Part shown: piece by piece, positions 18,496 to 27,939 of the stretch | Numbering within the stretch: the first letter of the stretch is position 1 | Layout of the letters: each line of letters begins with the position of its first letter | Source: an uncultured Oscillibacter sp. | Lineage (GTDB): Bacteria; Bacillota; Clostridia; Oscillospirales; Oscillospiraceae | Reading direction: 5' to 3' | Length of the DNA: 64,000 nt | Assembly (NCBI GenBank): GCA_947365245.1 | Contig: CANAWG010000015.1 | Location: forward strand, 16,708-80,707 | Made by a program: the position numbers and the translations under genes | Notes under the pieces: generated by a model | Databases searched by the model: none | Told to the model about the DNA's origin: nothing | Seen by the model: only the letters and a program-made list of their open reading frames with translations

Positions 18496-21400
18496 GCTCT
18501 CCTCCAGCCGCGCGTAGGTCTTATACCGCTCATCGGCCTCCTGCTGGGCCTTGGCAAACAGCGTCTCGGCGGCCTCGGGGTGCTTGATCTTCAAGCCGGC
18601 GTAGCGGACCTCGCCGTCCAGGAACTCGCTGACGGGGACGGAGGGCTGCTTGTAGTCCAAGGAGAAGGGGTTCTCCGCCTTGTCGGGGTTGTACCGGTAG
18701 AGGGGCCACAGTCCGCAGTCCACCGCCTTTTTCATCTCCGCCTGCACGTTGTTCATGCCGGCCTTGATCCCGTGGTTGATGCAGGGGGCGTAGGCGATGA
18801 TGATGGAGGGGCCCTTGTGGTCCACCGCCTCGGTGACGGCCTTCATCAGCTGGCCGGGGTTGGCGCCCATGGCCACGGAGGCCACGTACACGTCGGGATA
18901 GGTCATCATCAGACGGCCCAGGTCTTTCTTGGCGGTGCGCTTGCCGCCGTCGGCAAACTTGGCGGAGGCGCCCACGGGGGTCGCCTTGGAGGACTGTCCG
19001 CCGGTGTTGGAGTAGACCTCGGTGTCCACCACGAAGACGTTGATGTCCTCGCCGGAGGCCATCACATGGTCCAGGCCGCCGTAGCCGATGTCGTAGGCCC
19101 AGCCGTCGCCGCCGAAGAGCCACACGACCTTCTTGCTCAGCTGGTCTCTGTGCAGCAGGATCTCCTCCGCCAACGCCTGCGCCTCGCCGGAGAGGGAGGC
19201 CTGCTCCAGGGCTTTCACCAGGGCCTTGGTGTCGTCAAAGCTGGCGTCCAGGTCGTCAAAGGAGGCCAGCCACTTGCTGCAGGCGTCCGCCAGGCTCCCG
19301 TCCACCAGGGGCAGCAGCTGCTCCACCCGCATCTTCACGTTGCCCCGGCGCTGTTTGACCGCCAGGCACAGCCCCAGGCCGTTTTCCGCCTCGTCCTCAA
19401 AGAGGGTGGCGTACCAGGACGGGCCGTAGCCCTCCTTGTTCGCGGTGTAGGCCAGGGAGGGGAACGCGCCGGCCCAGGCCGTGGAGCAGCCCACGCCGTT
19501 GACCCAGTACATCCGCTCGCCGTACAGCTGGGTGAGGAGCTTTGCGTAGGGAGTCTCGCCGCAGCCGGCGCAGGCGCCGGAGAACTCCACCAGGGGCTGG
19601 CAGAACTGGCTGCCCTTGAGGGTCTTGCGTCCGAACACGCCGGGCTTGTCGCTGAGGGAGAGGGCATAGTTCCAGTTGGTCTCGTCGTACATGGCGTCGT
19701 CCACCGGCTTCATGGTCAGCGCCTTGTCCTTGGCAAGGCAGGAGGCGGCGCAGGAGCCGCAGCCGGTGCAGTCCAGGGTGCTGACCTGGAGACGGTACTT
19801 CAGGCCCTGGGCGCCCTTGGCCTTCGCCATGGTAAACCCGGCGGGAGCGGCCTTGGCCTCCTCCTCGTTCACCAGATACGCGCGGATGGCGGCATGGGGG
19901 CAGACAAAGGTGCACTGGTTGCACTGGAGGCACTTGTTGTGGTCCCAATCGGGCAGGCTGGAGGCAATGCCCCGCTTGTCGTACTTGGAGGTGCCCAGCG
20001 GGTAGGTGCCGTCCTGATAGGGCACCAGGGCGGAGACCGGCAGGTCGTCGCCCCGCTGGCGGTTGCAGGGGATGACAATGTTCTTCACCACATCGGGCAG
20101 GCTCTCGTCCACGGTGCGCTCATCCACGGCCTGCGACCAGGCGGCGGGGACGCTGACCTTGACGGGGCTGTTGACGCCGGCGTCCACGGCGGCCATATTC
20201 ATATTGACCACTTTCTCGCCCTTCTTGGCGTAGGTCTTCTGAACGGCCTCCTTCATGTACCGGACGGCGTCCTCCACCGGCATCACGCCGGAGAGCTTGA
20301 AGAAAGCGGACTGGAGAATCATATTGGCGTGGTTCCCCAGGCCCAGCTCCCGGGCCAGCTTGTTGGCGTCCACGATGTAGAACTGCACGTTGTGGTCTGC
20401 GATGTACTTCTTCACGTCGCCGGGGAGCTTGCTGTCCAGCTCCGCCTCACTCCAGGAGGTGTTCAGCAGGAAGGTGCCGCCGTCCTTGATCTCGTGGATC
20501 ATGTCGTACTTGGTGATGTAGGACTGGGCGTGGCAGGCCAGGAAGTCCGCGGCCTTGATGAGGTAGGTGGAGCGGATGGGCTCCTTGCTGAAGCGCAGGT
20601 GGCTCTTGGTGATGCCGTAGGACTTCTTGGAGTCGTACTCGAAATACGCCTGGGTGTACATCCCGGCATGGTCGCCGATGATCTTGGCGGAGTTCTTGTT
20701 GGCGCCCACGGTGCCGTCGGAGCCCAGGCCCCAGAACTTGCAGGAGACGGTGTCGGCGGACTCGGTGATGAGGGGCTCCTTCACGTCCAGACTCAGGTGG
20801 GTCACATCGTCCACCACGCCGATGGTGAAAAGATGCCTGGGCTCGGCATCGTTCATGTTGTCGAACACGGCCTTCAGCTGGGCGGGGGTCACGTCCTTGG
20901 AGGCGAGGCCGTAGCGGCCGCCGTAGATCTCCGGGGCGTCTTTGTCGTTGGCGTAGGCGGCGCAGACATCCAGATACACCGCGCCGGCGATGGCGCCGGG
21001 CTCCTTGGAGCGGTCCATGGCGGTGACTTTCCTCACCGTTTTGGGCATGGCGCCCAGGAAGTACTTCATATCAAAGGGGCGGAACAGGTGGATCTGCAGC
21101 AGTCCCACCTTCTCGCCCCGGGAGCGCAGGTAGTCCACCACCTCTTTGGCACACTCGCAGGCGGAGCCCATCATGACCATGACCCGGTCCGCGTCCTCCG
21201 CGCCGTAGTAGTTGAAGATGTGGTAGTCCCGGCCGGTGATCCTGTTGATGCCCTGCATGCAGCCCTCCACGACGCCGGGGATGGCGTCGTAGGCGGCGTT
21301 GTTGGCCTCCTGGCCCTGGAAATAGACGTCGGGCCCCTGTACGGTGGTGCGGTGCAGGGGGTGCTCCGGGTTCATGGCAATCCGGTGATAGGCCTCCAGG

Positions 21401-22002
21401 GCGTCCTGATCCATCAGAGCCGCCGCGGCGTCCAGGTCGATCACCTCGATCTTCTGGATCTCGTGGGACGTCCGGAAGCCGTCGAAGAAGTGGACAAAGG
21501 GCACCCGGGTTTTGACGGTGGTCAGGTGGGCCACGGCGGCCAGATCCATGACCTCCTGGACGCCGGAGGTGGACATCATGGTCACGCCGGTGGTACGGCA
21601 GCTCATCACGTCCTGGTGGTCGCCGAAGATGTTGTTGGCGTGCTGGGCCACGGACCGGGCCGCCACGTGGAACACGGCGGGCATCCGGTGGCCGGCCATG
21701 ATGTACATGTTGGGGATCATCAGCAGCAATCCCTGGGAAGAGGTGAACGTGGTGGCCATGGCGCCGGCCTCCGCCGCGCCGTGGAGGGCGCCGGCGGCGC
21801 CGCCCTCGGACTGCATCTCCACCAGGCTCACGCTCTGCCCGAACATATTCTTCCGGCCCGCGGCCGCCCACTCGTCCACCTTCTCACTCATGGGAGAGGA
21901 GGGCGTGATGGGGAAAATTCCCGCGACGTCGGTAAAATGGTAGGCGACGTGGGCGCAGGCCTCGTTGCCGTCCATGGTTTTCAAAGTCACTTTGCGAGAC
22001 AT
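18478..22002 (-). CDS. nifJ: Pyruvate:ferredoxin (flavodoxin) oxidoreductase
   Basis: 1174 aa, VTLKTMDGNEACAHVAYHFTDVAGIFPITPSSPMSE..., two 4Fe-4S cluster motifs, TPP-binding GDGWAYDIGYGGLDHV. Confidence 0.97.
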   Translation of the reverse strand: MSRKVTLKTMDGNEACAHVAYHFTDVAGIFPITPSSPMSEKVDEWAAAGRKNMFGQSVSLVEMQSEGGAAGALHGAAEAGAMATTFTSSQGLLLMIPNMYIMAGHRMPAVFHVAARSVAQHANNIFGDHQDVMSCRTTGVTMMSTSGVQEVMDLAAVAHLTTVKTRVPFVHFFDGFRTSHEIQKIEVIDLDAAAALMDQDALEAYHRIAMNPEHPLHRTTVQGPDVYFQGQEANNAAYDAIPGVVEGCMQGINRITGRDYHIFNYYGAEDADRVMVMMGSACECAKEVVDYLRSRGEKVGLLQIHLFRPFDMKYFLGAMPKTVRKVTAMDRSKEPGAIAGAVYLDVCAAYANDKDAPEIYGGRYGLASKDVTPAQLKAVFDNMNDAEPRHLFTIGVVDDVTHLSLDVKEPLITESADTVSCKFWGLGSDGTVGANKNSAKIIGDHAGMYTQAYFEYDSKKSYGITKSHLRFSKEPIRSTYLIKAADFLACHAQSYITKYDMIHEIKDGGTFLLNTSWSEAELDSKLPGDVKKYIADHNVQFYIVDANKLARELGLGNHANMILQSAFFKLSGVMPVEDAVRYMKEAVQKTYAKKGEKVVNMNMAAVDAGVNSPVKVSVPAAWSQAVDERTVDESLPDVVKNIVIPCNRQRGDDLPVSALVPYQDGTYPLGTSKYDKRGIASSLPDWDHNKCLQCNQCTFVCPHAAIRAYLVNEEEAKAAPAGFTMAKAKGAQGLKYRLQVSTLDCTGCGSCAASCLAKDKALTMKPVDDAMYDETNWNYALSLSDKPGVFGRKTLKGSQFCQPLVEFSGACAGCGETPYAKLLTQLYGERMYWVNGVGCSTAWAGAFPSLAYTANKEGYGPSWYATLFEDEAENGLGLCLAVKQRRGNVKMRVEQLLPLVDGSLADACSKWLASFDDLDASFDDTKALVKALEQASLSGEAQALAEEILLHRDQLSKKVVWLFGGDGWAYDIGYGGLDHVMASGEDINVFVVDTEVYSNTGGQSSKATPVGASAKFADGGKRTAKKDLGRLMMTYPDVYVASVAMGANPGQLMKAVTEAVDHKGPSIIIAYAPCINHGIKAGMNNVQAEMKKAVDCGLWPLYRYNPDKAENPFSLDYKQPSVPVSEFLDGEVRYAGLKIKHPEAAETLFAKAQQEADERYKTYARLEESYNHRG

Positions 22003-22028
22003 GGTCGTTCCTCCTTATACTATTCGCC

Positions 22029-22194
22029 AATTAAAATCATGAATGGTTTTAATTCCGTCAGCTCTATTGACGGGACACCGTCATTCTGGCGGTGTCGGCG
22101 AAGCCGTTCAATACCAATCTTCCAAAAGCAATATGGCTTTTGGAGGCCACGGCATACGCCGCAGCATTAAAATGCGACATGCCGCATTTTAATT
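22029..22194 (-). repeat. Multi-hairpin intergenic element C (166 bp)
   Basis: Terminal hairpins AATTAAAATGCGGCATGTCGCATTTTAAT and AATTAAAACCATTCATGATTTTAATT; internal CCAAAAGCCATATTGCTTTTGG, GACACCGCCAGAATGACGGTGTC, CCGTCAATAGAGCTGACGG. Confidence 0.6.
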
Positions 22195-22250
22195 GAAGAT
22201 TGGTATTACTGCATCCCGTCCCGGGGAGTTCCCACGGGACGGGACGTATG

Positions 22251-23933
22251 TTACATCTTAATAATCGCGCCCTGGTCGGCGGAAGTCGCCGTCTTGGCGT
22301 ACAGCCGCAGGTAGCCGTTGGGAATCTGCTTTTCGGGCATCTTCAGCTCCCTGTACCGCCGGGCGATCTCCTCGTCGGAGACATGGAGCTCCAGACGGCC
22401 CTCGTTGACGTCGATCAAAATCTCGTCGCCGTCCTCCACGATGGCCAGGGGACCCCCCTCGGCGGCCTCCGGGGAGATGTGGCCCACGAAGCAGCCGTTG
22501 TTGGTGCCGGAGAAGCGGCCGTCGGTAATCAGGGCCGTGGACTTGCTCAATCCCACGCCGTAGAGGTACTTCATGGCCTTGAACATCTCCCGCATGCCCG
22601 GGCCGCCCTTGGGGCCCTCATAGCGGATGACCACCACGTCGCCGGCCTGGATCTTTCCGCCCAGGATGGCCTCCTCGGCCTCCTCCTCGCTGTTGTAGCA
22701 CTTGGCCCTGCCCACAAAGTGGTGCATGGAGGGGTCGATGGCGCCGGGCTTCGTCACGCCTGTGTTGGGGCAGAGGTTGCCGTGGAGCACCGCCACGCCG
22801 CCGGTCCTGGAGAAAGGCTCCTCCACCGTCTTGATGATGGAGGGATCCTCGGGATACTCGTAGACGTAGCCCTCCAGGTTCTCCTCCAGCGTCCTGCCGG
22901 TGACGGTCAGCACGGAGGTGTCCAGAACGCCGCCCAGCCGCTGCTGCACCCTGGGGATGCCGCCGGCGCGGTGGAACGCCTCCATCTCGGGCTTTGCGGC
23001 GGGATTGACCTTGGCGATCTGAGGCGTGGTTTTGCTGAGCTTTTCAAACTCCTCCACCACGTTCATATCCAGCTCCGCCGCGTTGGCGATGGCGGACAGG
23101 TGCAGCACCGCGTTGGTGGAGCCGCAGATGGCCATGGTCACCTTGATGGCGTTGCGGATGGCGGCGGGAGTCATGATCTGGCGGGCGGTGATGCCCTTTT
23201 TGCACAGCTCCACGATGGCCCGGCCGGACTCGAAAGAGCAGCGCAGGCGGGCGGCGTAGGCCGCGGGGATCAGCGCGCCGCCGGGCAGGGACATCCCCAG
23301 GGCCTCCGACACACAGCACATGGTGTTGGCGGTTCCCAGGAACGAGCAGGAGCCGCAGCCGGGGCAGGCCGTGTTCTCCAGGGCGGCGTACTCGCACTCG
23401 GTGACCTTGCCGGCCTTCACCATGCCCAGCGCCTCGGAGATGGAGGTCAGGTCGCTCTTGCGGCCGTCGAACTCGATTCCGCCCAGCATGGGGCCACCGA
23501 CGCACACAATGCAGGGGATGTCCAGCCGGGCGGCCGCCATCAGCATGGCGGGCACAATCTTATCACAGGAGGCCAGCAGCACCAGGCCGTCCAGCCGGTG
23601 GGCCTGGGCCATGATCTCCACGGAATTGCATATAATCTCTCGGGAGGGCAGGATGTAGTGCATTCCCTCGTGGCCCTGGGCCACGCCGTCACAGGCCGCG
23701 ATGGTGCCGAACTCCACCGGCGTGCCGCCGGCGGCGTAGATGCCGTTTTTGACGTACTCGGCCACCTTGTCCAGGTTGTAGTGGCCGGGGACCAGCGTGT
23801 TCCAGGTGTTGGCGATGCCAATCAGGGGCTTCCCCTCCCGCAGCTCGCTGTCCGTGTAGCCCATCGATTTGAACAGGGATCTTGCGAAAGCGCTGTCCTC
23901 TTCGCCGAGGATCGTCTTGCTTCGAAATTCCAT
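22251..23933 (-). CDS. IlvD/Edd family dehydratase (dihydroxy-acid or sugar-acid dehydratase)
   Basis: 560 aa, GKPLIGIANTWNTLVPGHYNLDKVAEYVKNGIYAAGG...CPGCGSCSFLGTANTM. Confidence 0.92.
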   Translation of the reverse strand: MEFRSKTILGEEDSAFARSLFKSMGYTDSELREGKPLIGIANTWNTLVPGHYNLDKVAEYVKNGIYAAGGTPVEFGTIAACDGVAQGHEGMHYILPSREIICNSVEIMAQAHRLDGLVLLASCDKIVPAMLMAAARLDIPCIVCVGGPMLGGIEFDGRKSDLTSISEALGMVKAGKVTECEYAALENTACPGCGSCSFLGTANTMCCVSEALGMSLPGGALIPAAYAARLRCSFESGRAIVELCKKGITARQIMTPAAIRNAIKVTMAICGSTNAVLHLSAIANAAELDMNVVEEFEKLSKTTPQIAKVNPAAKPEMEAFHRAGGIPRVQQRLGGVLDTSVLTVTGRTLEENLEGYVYEYPEDPSIIKTVEEPFSRTGGVAVLHGNLCPNTGVTKPGAIDPSMHHFVGRAKCYNSEEEAEEAILGGKIQAGDVVVIRYEGPKGGPGMREMFKAMKYLYGVGLSKSTALITDGRFSGTNNGCFVGHISPEAAEGGPLAIVEDGDEILIDVNEGRLELHVSDEEIARRYRELKMPEKQIPNGYLRLYAKTATSADQGAIIKM

Positions 23934-24166
23934 GAGATATCCTCCTTGCGTTTTGGTTCTACTATTTCAGATTGTTGTTCTATATTGCCGTTCAAACATT
24001 GCACTTATATTTTAATTCTCCGCTCTTCATTTGTCAATGCAGAATATTACGGCGGAATCGCAAAATCTACAGGGCCATTTTTATGCTTATTGACAGATTT
24101 CGGCGCATCCCTTATAATGGAGAAAATCGACGTTCGGTAATACAGAACATCCCGGAGGGAGCTGCC

Positions 24167-24958
24167 ATGGCCACCACAAAAAACGTACAATCTGTCGAGC
24201 GGGCTTTTTCCATCCTGGAGCTCTACCCGCGCACCGGCTGTTCGGAATACAGCGTCAAGGAGATCGCCGACGAGCTGGGCCTGAACAAGAGCACCGCTTT
24301 CGGCCTCATCAACACGCTGACGAATCTGGGCTACCTGCGTCAGAACAGCGAGAACCAGAAGTACGCGCTGGGGCTGAAGCTGCTGACCCTCTCCAACACG
24401 GTGAAGGTACAGAACATCATCATCCAGTCGGTCCACCCCTATCTGGAGCAGATCAGCCGCAAGTACGGCGAGACGGTCCACTGCGCCGTGGGCCACCGGG
24501 GCGGCGTGATCTACGTGGACAAGGTGGAGGCCACCGGCTCCATCATCATCAGCACCCAGGTGGGGACTCAGAACGACCTCCACTGCACCGGCGTGGGCAA
24601 ATGCCTGCTGGCCTACATGCCGCCGGAGGACCAGGAGCAGGTCTACACCGGAAATCTGCGGACCATGACCTACAACACCATCACCAACTCCGAGCGGCTG
24701 CGGGAGGAGATCCGCCGCGTCCGCCAGGAGGGCTACGCCATGGACAACGAGGAGATCTCCCTGGGCCTGAGCTGCGTGGCGGTGCCGGTGTTCTCCGCGC
24801 CGGAGACCGCGGCCTGCGCCATTAGTGTCTCCGGCATGACCTCCCGCATCCAGACGGCCAGGGCCAACGGTCTGGTCAACGAGCTCAAGTGGGTGGCGGC
24901 CTCCATCTCCAAGAGCGTGTTCGACTACGAGTATCCCGTGGAGAGCGGCCAGCCGTAA
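24167..24958 (+). CDS. IclR-family transcriptional regulator
   Basis: N-terminal wHTH VERAFSILELYP..., C-terminal IclR ligand domain; ATG at 24167 after GGAGGGAGCTGCC. Confidence 0.92.
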   Translation: MATTKNVQSVERAFSILELYPRTGCSEYSVKEIADELGLNKSTAFGLINTLTNLGYLRQNSENQKYALGLKLLTLSNTVKVQNIIIQSVHPYLEQISRKYGETVHCAVGHRGGVIYVDKVEATGSIIISTQVGTQNDLHCTGVGKCLLAYMPPEDQEQVYTGNLRTMTYNTITNSERLREEIRRVRQEGYAMDNEEISLGLSCVAVPVFSAPETAACAISVSGMTSRIQTARANGLVNELKWVAASISKSVFDYEYPVESGQP

Positions 24959-24976
24959 GCGGCGCAAACAGGAAAA

Positions 24977-25007
24977 GGCAGAGGGCTTGGCCCTCTGCCT
25001 TTTTTGA
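24977..25007. terminator. Terminator between convergent iclR and SDR genes
   Basis: AAGGCAGAGGGCTTGGCCCTCTGCCTTTTTTG. Confidence 0.8.
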
Positions 25008-25013
25008 CGCCGT

Positions 25014-25811
25014 TTATTGGGTCTTCCTCCGCGTCTCCCGGTCCCGCCATGCCCTGGCGGGATTTTGCACGCCCATCTTCCCTCCGCTGATCTCCAGCGC
25101 GGTCCCCGTGATATAGCGGGCGTAGTCGGAGGCCAGAAACGCCAGCGCCCAGGCCACGTCCACCGGCTCGCCGAAAGACTGCAGGGCAATGGCGGATTTC
25201 AGCGACTCCGCGTCGGCGGCGATGCGCTCCCGGTTCATCTCCGTGTTGATGACGCCGGGAACGTACCCGTTGACCCGGATGCCGTAGGGCGCCATCTCCG
25301 CCGCCAGGGTCTTGACCATGGAGCTCACGCCCGCCTTGGTGGCGGCGTACACACCGCTGCCCACGGAGGGGAACAGCGCGGCAAAGGAGGAGGCCAGCAG
25401 CAAAACGCCGCCGCGCTCCCGCATGGCGTCAAAGGCGATCCGGGAGAAGAGGTAGACGGACTTCAGGTTCGTGTTTACCGTCTTGTCCCACAGGGCCTCG
25501 TCGGTGTCCAGAATGCTGTACTGGGGGCAGACGGCCGCGTTGCCCACCCAGATGTCCACGGGACCCAGCGCCGCGGCGGCGCGGGCGGAAAAGGCCGCCA
25601 GCGCCTGGCCGTCGGAGACGTCGCAGGTCTCTCCGAACGCGGTCACGCCCTGCCGCTCCAAGCGCTCCAGCGCCCGCTTCAGCTTCTCCGGATTGGTGCC
25701 GCAGACGGCTGTTTTCGCCCCCAGGGAGCCGAAGAGCTCCGCGCTGGCAAGGCCGATGCCGTCCGTGCCGCCGGTGATCAGGACGGTCTTCCCGTCAAAA
25801 CGAATGTCCAT
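25014..25811 (-). CDS. SDR-family oxidoreductase
   Basis: 265 aa, VLITGGTDGIGLASAELF, Tyr-x3-Lys YAATK motif. Confidence 0.93.
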   Translation of the reverse strand: MDIRFDGKTVLITGGTDGIGLASAELFGSLGAKTAVCGTNPEKLKRALERLERQGVTAFGETCDVSDGQALAAFSARAAAALGPVDIWVGNAAVCPQYSILDTDEALWDKTVNTNLKSVYLFSRIAFDAMRERGGVLLLASSFAALFPSVGSGVYAATKAGVSSMVKTLAAEMAPYGIRVNGYVPGVINTEMNRERIAADAESLKSAIALQSFGEPVDVAWALAFLASDYARYITGTALEISGGKMGVQNPARAWRDRETRRKTQ

Positions 25812-25902
25812 TTATAGGTTCCTCCTTGGCAGGATAGTGAGCGCAGGGGCGCTCCGGCAAGCCGGGGCACCCCTGCTGGAAGGGAGAGAAAGGGGAGGTC
25901 GA

Positions 25903-27324
25903 TCAGCCCAGAACACCAACCATGTTCAGCAGGGCGATTACGATGATGCAGATGATAGAGGCCACGACGCTGGGGAACGTGACGTACTTCAAAGACTGCT
26001 TGGTATCCAGGTTGAAGAACTGGCCCATCACCCAGAAGCCGGAGTTGTTGACGTGGTCCACCATCAGGGTGCCGGCGCCGATGGCCAAAACGGCGGCCAG
26101 GGGGGACAGACCCAGGGCGGGCAGCATGGGCAGGACGATGCCGGCGGCAGTCATGCCGGCGGTGGTCATGGAGCCAACGGCGGTCATCATGATGGCGGCG
26201 ATGGCCCAGGGGATCAGGATGGCGGGGATGGGGCTGTTGCCGATGGCCTCGGACAGAGGCGCCAGGGCGGGAGCGCTCTTCAGAATGGTGCCGAAAGCGC
26301 CGCCCATGGCGGTAATCAGCAGAGGAGACAGGCACACGATGAGTCCGCGGGCCACCCACTTGTTGAGCATGATGTCGCCCAGGCCGGACTTGGCCTCCTC
26401 GGGGAAGTGCTCCTCGTAGGCCTTGAGGACGGCCTTGCGCTGCTTGTAGCCCAGCCACAGGGAGTACAGAACGCCGATGAACAGAGCGATGACCTTGTGG
26501 CCGATGGTGGTGCAGACCTTGTAGACCATGCCCTCGGGATTGGCGTACATGGCGGCAAAGGAGGACAGGGAGATCAGCGCCACGGGCAGCAGCAGGGGCA
26601 GGAACGCCAGGAACGTGTTGGGCAGGGTGTTGTCCTTGATCAGAATATCGTCAATGCGGTCGCCGGTGGTCTCGGACAGGCCCTTGACCATCTCGGGCTT
26701 GGGCTCGATCCACTCCTTCTCCGTCCACTTGCGCAGCAGCAGCCAGGTGCCGAAGAAGCCGATCAGGGCGATCACAATGCCCCAGACGATGGTCATGCCC
26801 AGGTCCGCCTCAAACATCAAAGCAATGGCCAGGATGCCGGGGGTGGGCGGCACCAGGCCGTGGGTCAGGAACAGGCCCAGGCCTGTGAAAGAGGCCATGG
26901 TGGACATGGAGATGTGCTTACGCTTGGAGAGCATGGAGGCGATGGGGGCCGTGAGGACCATGGTGATGTCGCCGAACACGGGGATGGACATGATGAAAGC
27001 GGTCAGGGACGGCGCCAGCTCCATGTTCTTGCCCCGGAAGAGCTTGATGAAGAAGTTGGCGATGGACTTGGCCGCGCCGGTATCCTCGATGGCCATGGAG
27101 ATGATGGCGCCCAGGATGATGGTGATGCCGACACTGCCCAGGGTGCCGCCGAAGCCGCTGCCGATCATATCGGCCGTGCCGGACACGCCGTAGCCCAGGA
27201 CGATGCCCGTGAGCAGGGCCACGCTGAACAGCGCCATAACGGGGTGAACTTTGAGTTTCAGGATCAGCAGCATCAAAATCAGAATAGCCGCCGCCAGAAC
27301 AACTAAGAACATACTTGCAGACAT
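25903..27324 (-). CDS. GntP-family (gluconate-type) permease
   Basis: 473 aa, HPVMALFSVALLTGIVLGYG..., VDHVNNSGFWVMGQFFNLDTKQSLKYVT typical of GntP. Confidence 0.92.
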   Translation of the reverse strand: MSASMFLVVLAAAILILMLLILKLKVHPVMALFSVALLTGIVLGYGVSGTADMIGSGFGGTLGSVGITIILGAIISMAIEDTGAAKSIANFFIKLFRGKNMELAPSLTAFIMSIPVFGDITMVLTAPIASMLSKRKHISMSTMASFTGLGLFLTHGLVPPTPGILAIALMFEADLGMTIVWGIVIALIGFFGTWLLLRKWTEKEWIEPKPEMVKGLSETTGDRIDDILIKDNTLPNTFLAFLPLLLPVALISLSSFAAMYANPEGMVYKVCTTIGHKVIALFIGVLYSLWLGYKQRKAVLKAYEEHFPEEAKSGLGDIMLNKWVARGLIVCLSPLLITAMGGAFGTILKSAPALAPLSEAIGNSPIPAILIPWAIAAIMMTAVGSMTTAGMTAAGIVLPMLPALGLSPLAAVLAIGAGTLMVDHVNNSGFWVMGQFFNLDTKQSLKYVTFPSVVASIICIIVIALLNMVGVLG

Positions 27325-27731
27325 GGTGTATTTCTCCTTTTCTCGTTTCTTTTTTGATTCAGGCTCTGCGCATCCGGTCTCTCGTCAAACGCTCGTCGCT
27401 CCCCCTTTGTTCTTTTAATTCGTTTGATGTACAGCAATATAGAATAATGTAATCATAGTCTGCCGGTGCCGATTTGTCAATATCTTTCGAAAATATCGTA
27501 AGGACTGCCAAAATTGCAGTCCTGTTTTCAAATTATTCACAAATTTTTTGGGAGATTTTTCATATATCTGGAAAATTCCGTTTTTGGATTCCTCCACTTT
27601 TCGGAATTTATTCTTTAATGTAGAACGTTCAAATCCTTTCTCCAAAAGAAAAACCGCGTTTTGAACGCAGCCTCACCACAAGCCTGTTCGCAAAAAAAAA
27701 GGCGGCCTCCCATGTTTTTTTGAATTTCCCC

Positions 27732-27779
27732 TTGACAGGAACGATTGTTCGATATACAATAAAAATCGAACAAACATTC
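27732..27779 (+). promoter_or_regulatory. Sigma-A promoter with LexA (SOS)-type boxes
   Basis: TTGACA (27732) - 17 nt - TACAAT (27755); spacer holds GAACGATTGTTC (27739-27750); second near-box CGAACAAACATTC (27767-27779). Confidence 0.75.
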
Positions 27780-27825
27780 CACTTCATTGTCCGTCCCCAT
27801 GGACGGCGTCAAAGGAGGTCTTCTC

Positions 27826-27930
27826 ATGACTGGCTGGACTCTGTTTTTCCTCGTGATCGGCGCGGCGGTGCTCACCGCCCAGCTCTTCCGGGTGATCGAC
27901 GCCATCGAGCACCCCAGACGGACCCGGTGA
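27826..27930 (+). CDS. 34-aa predicted single-TM peptide
   Basis: AAAGGAGG RBS, ATG at 27826; MTGWTLFFLVIGAAVLTAQLFRVIDAIEHPRRTR; sits between the LexA-type promoter and the radical SAM gene. Confidence 0.65.
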   Translation: MTGWTLFFLVIGAAVLTAQLFRVIDAIEHPRRTR

Positions 27931-27939
27931 TCGGTTTCC

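Noticed and set aside
18454-22170. 1238-aa plus-strand ORF
   Set aside because: Antisense to the PFOR gene; low-complexity G/H/L/V-rich mirror translation typical of high-GC DNA; no RBS or recognisable domain
24047-25189. 380-aa minus-strand ORF opposite iclR
   Set aside because: Antisense shadow ORF spanning the terminator and intergenic DNA
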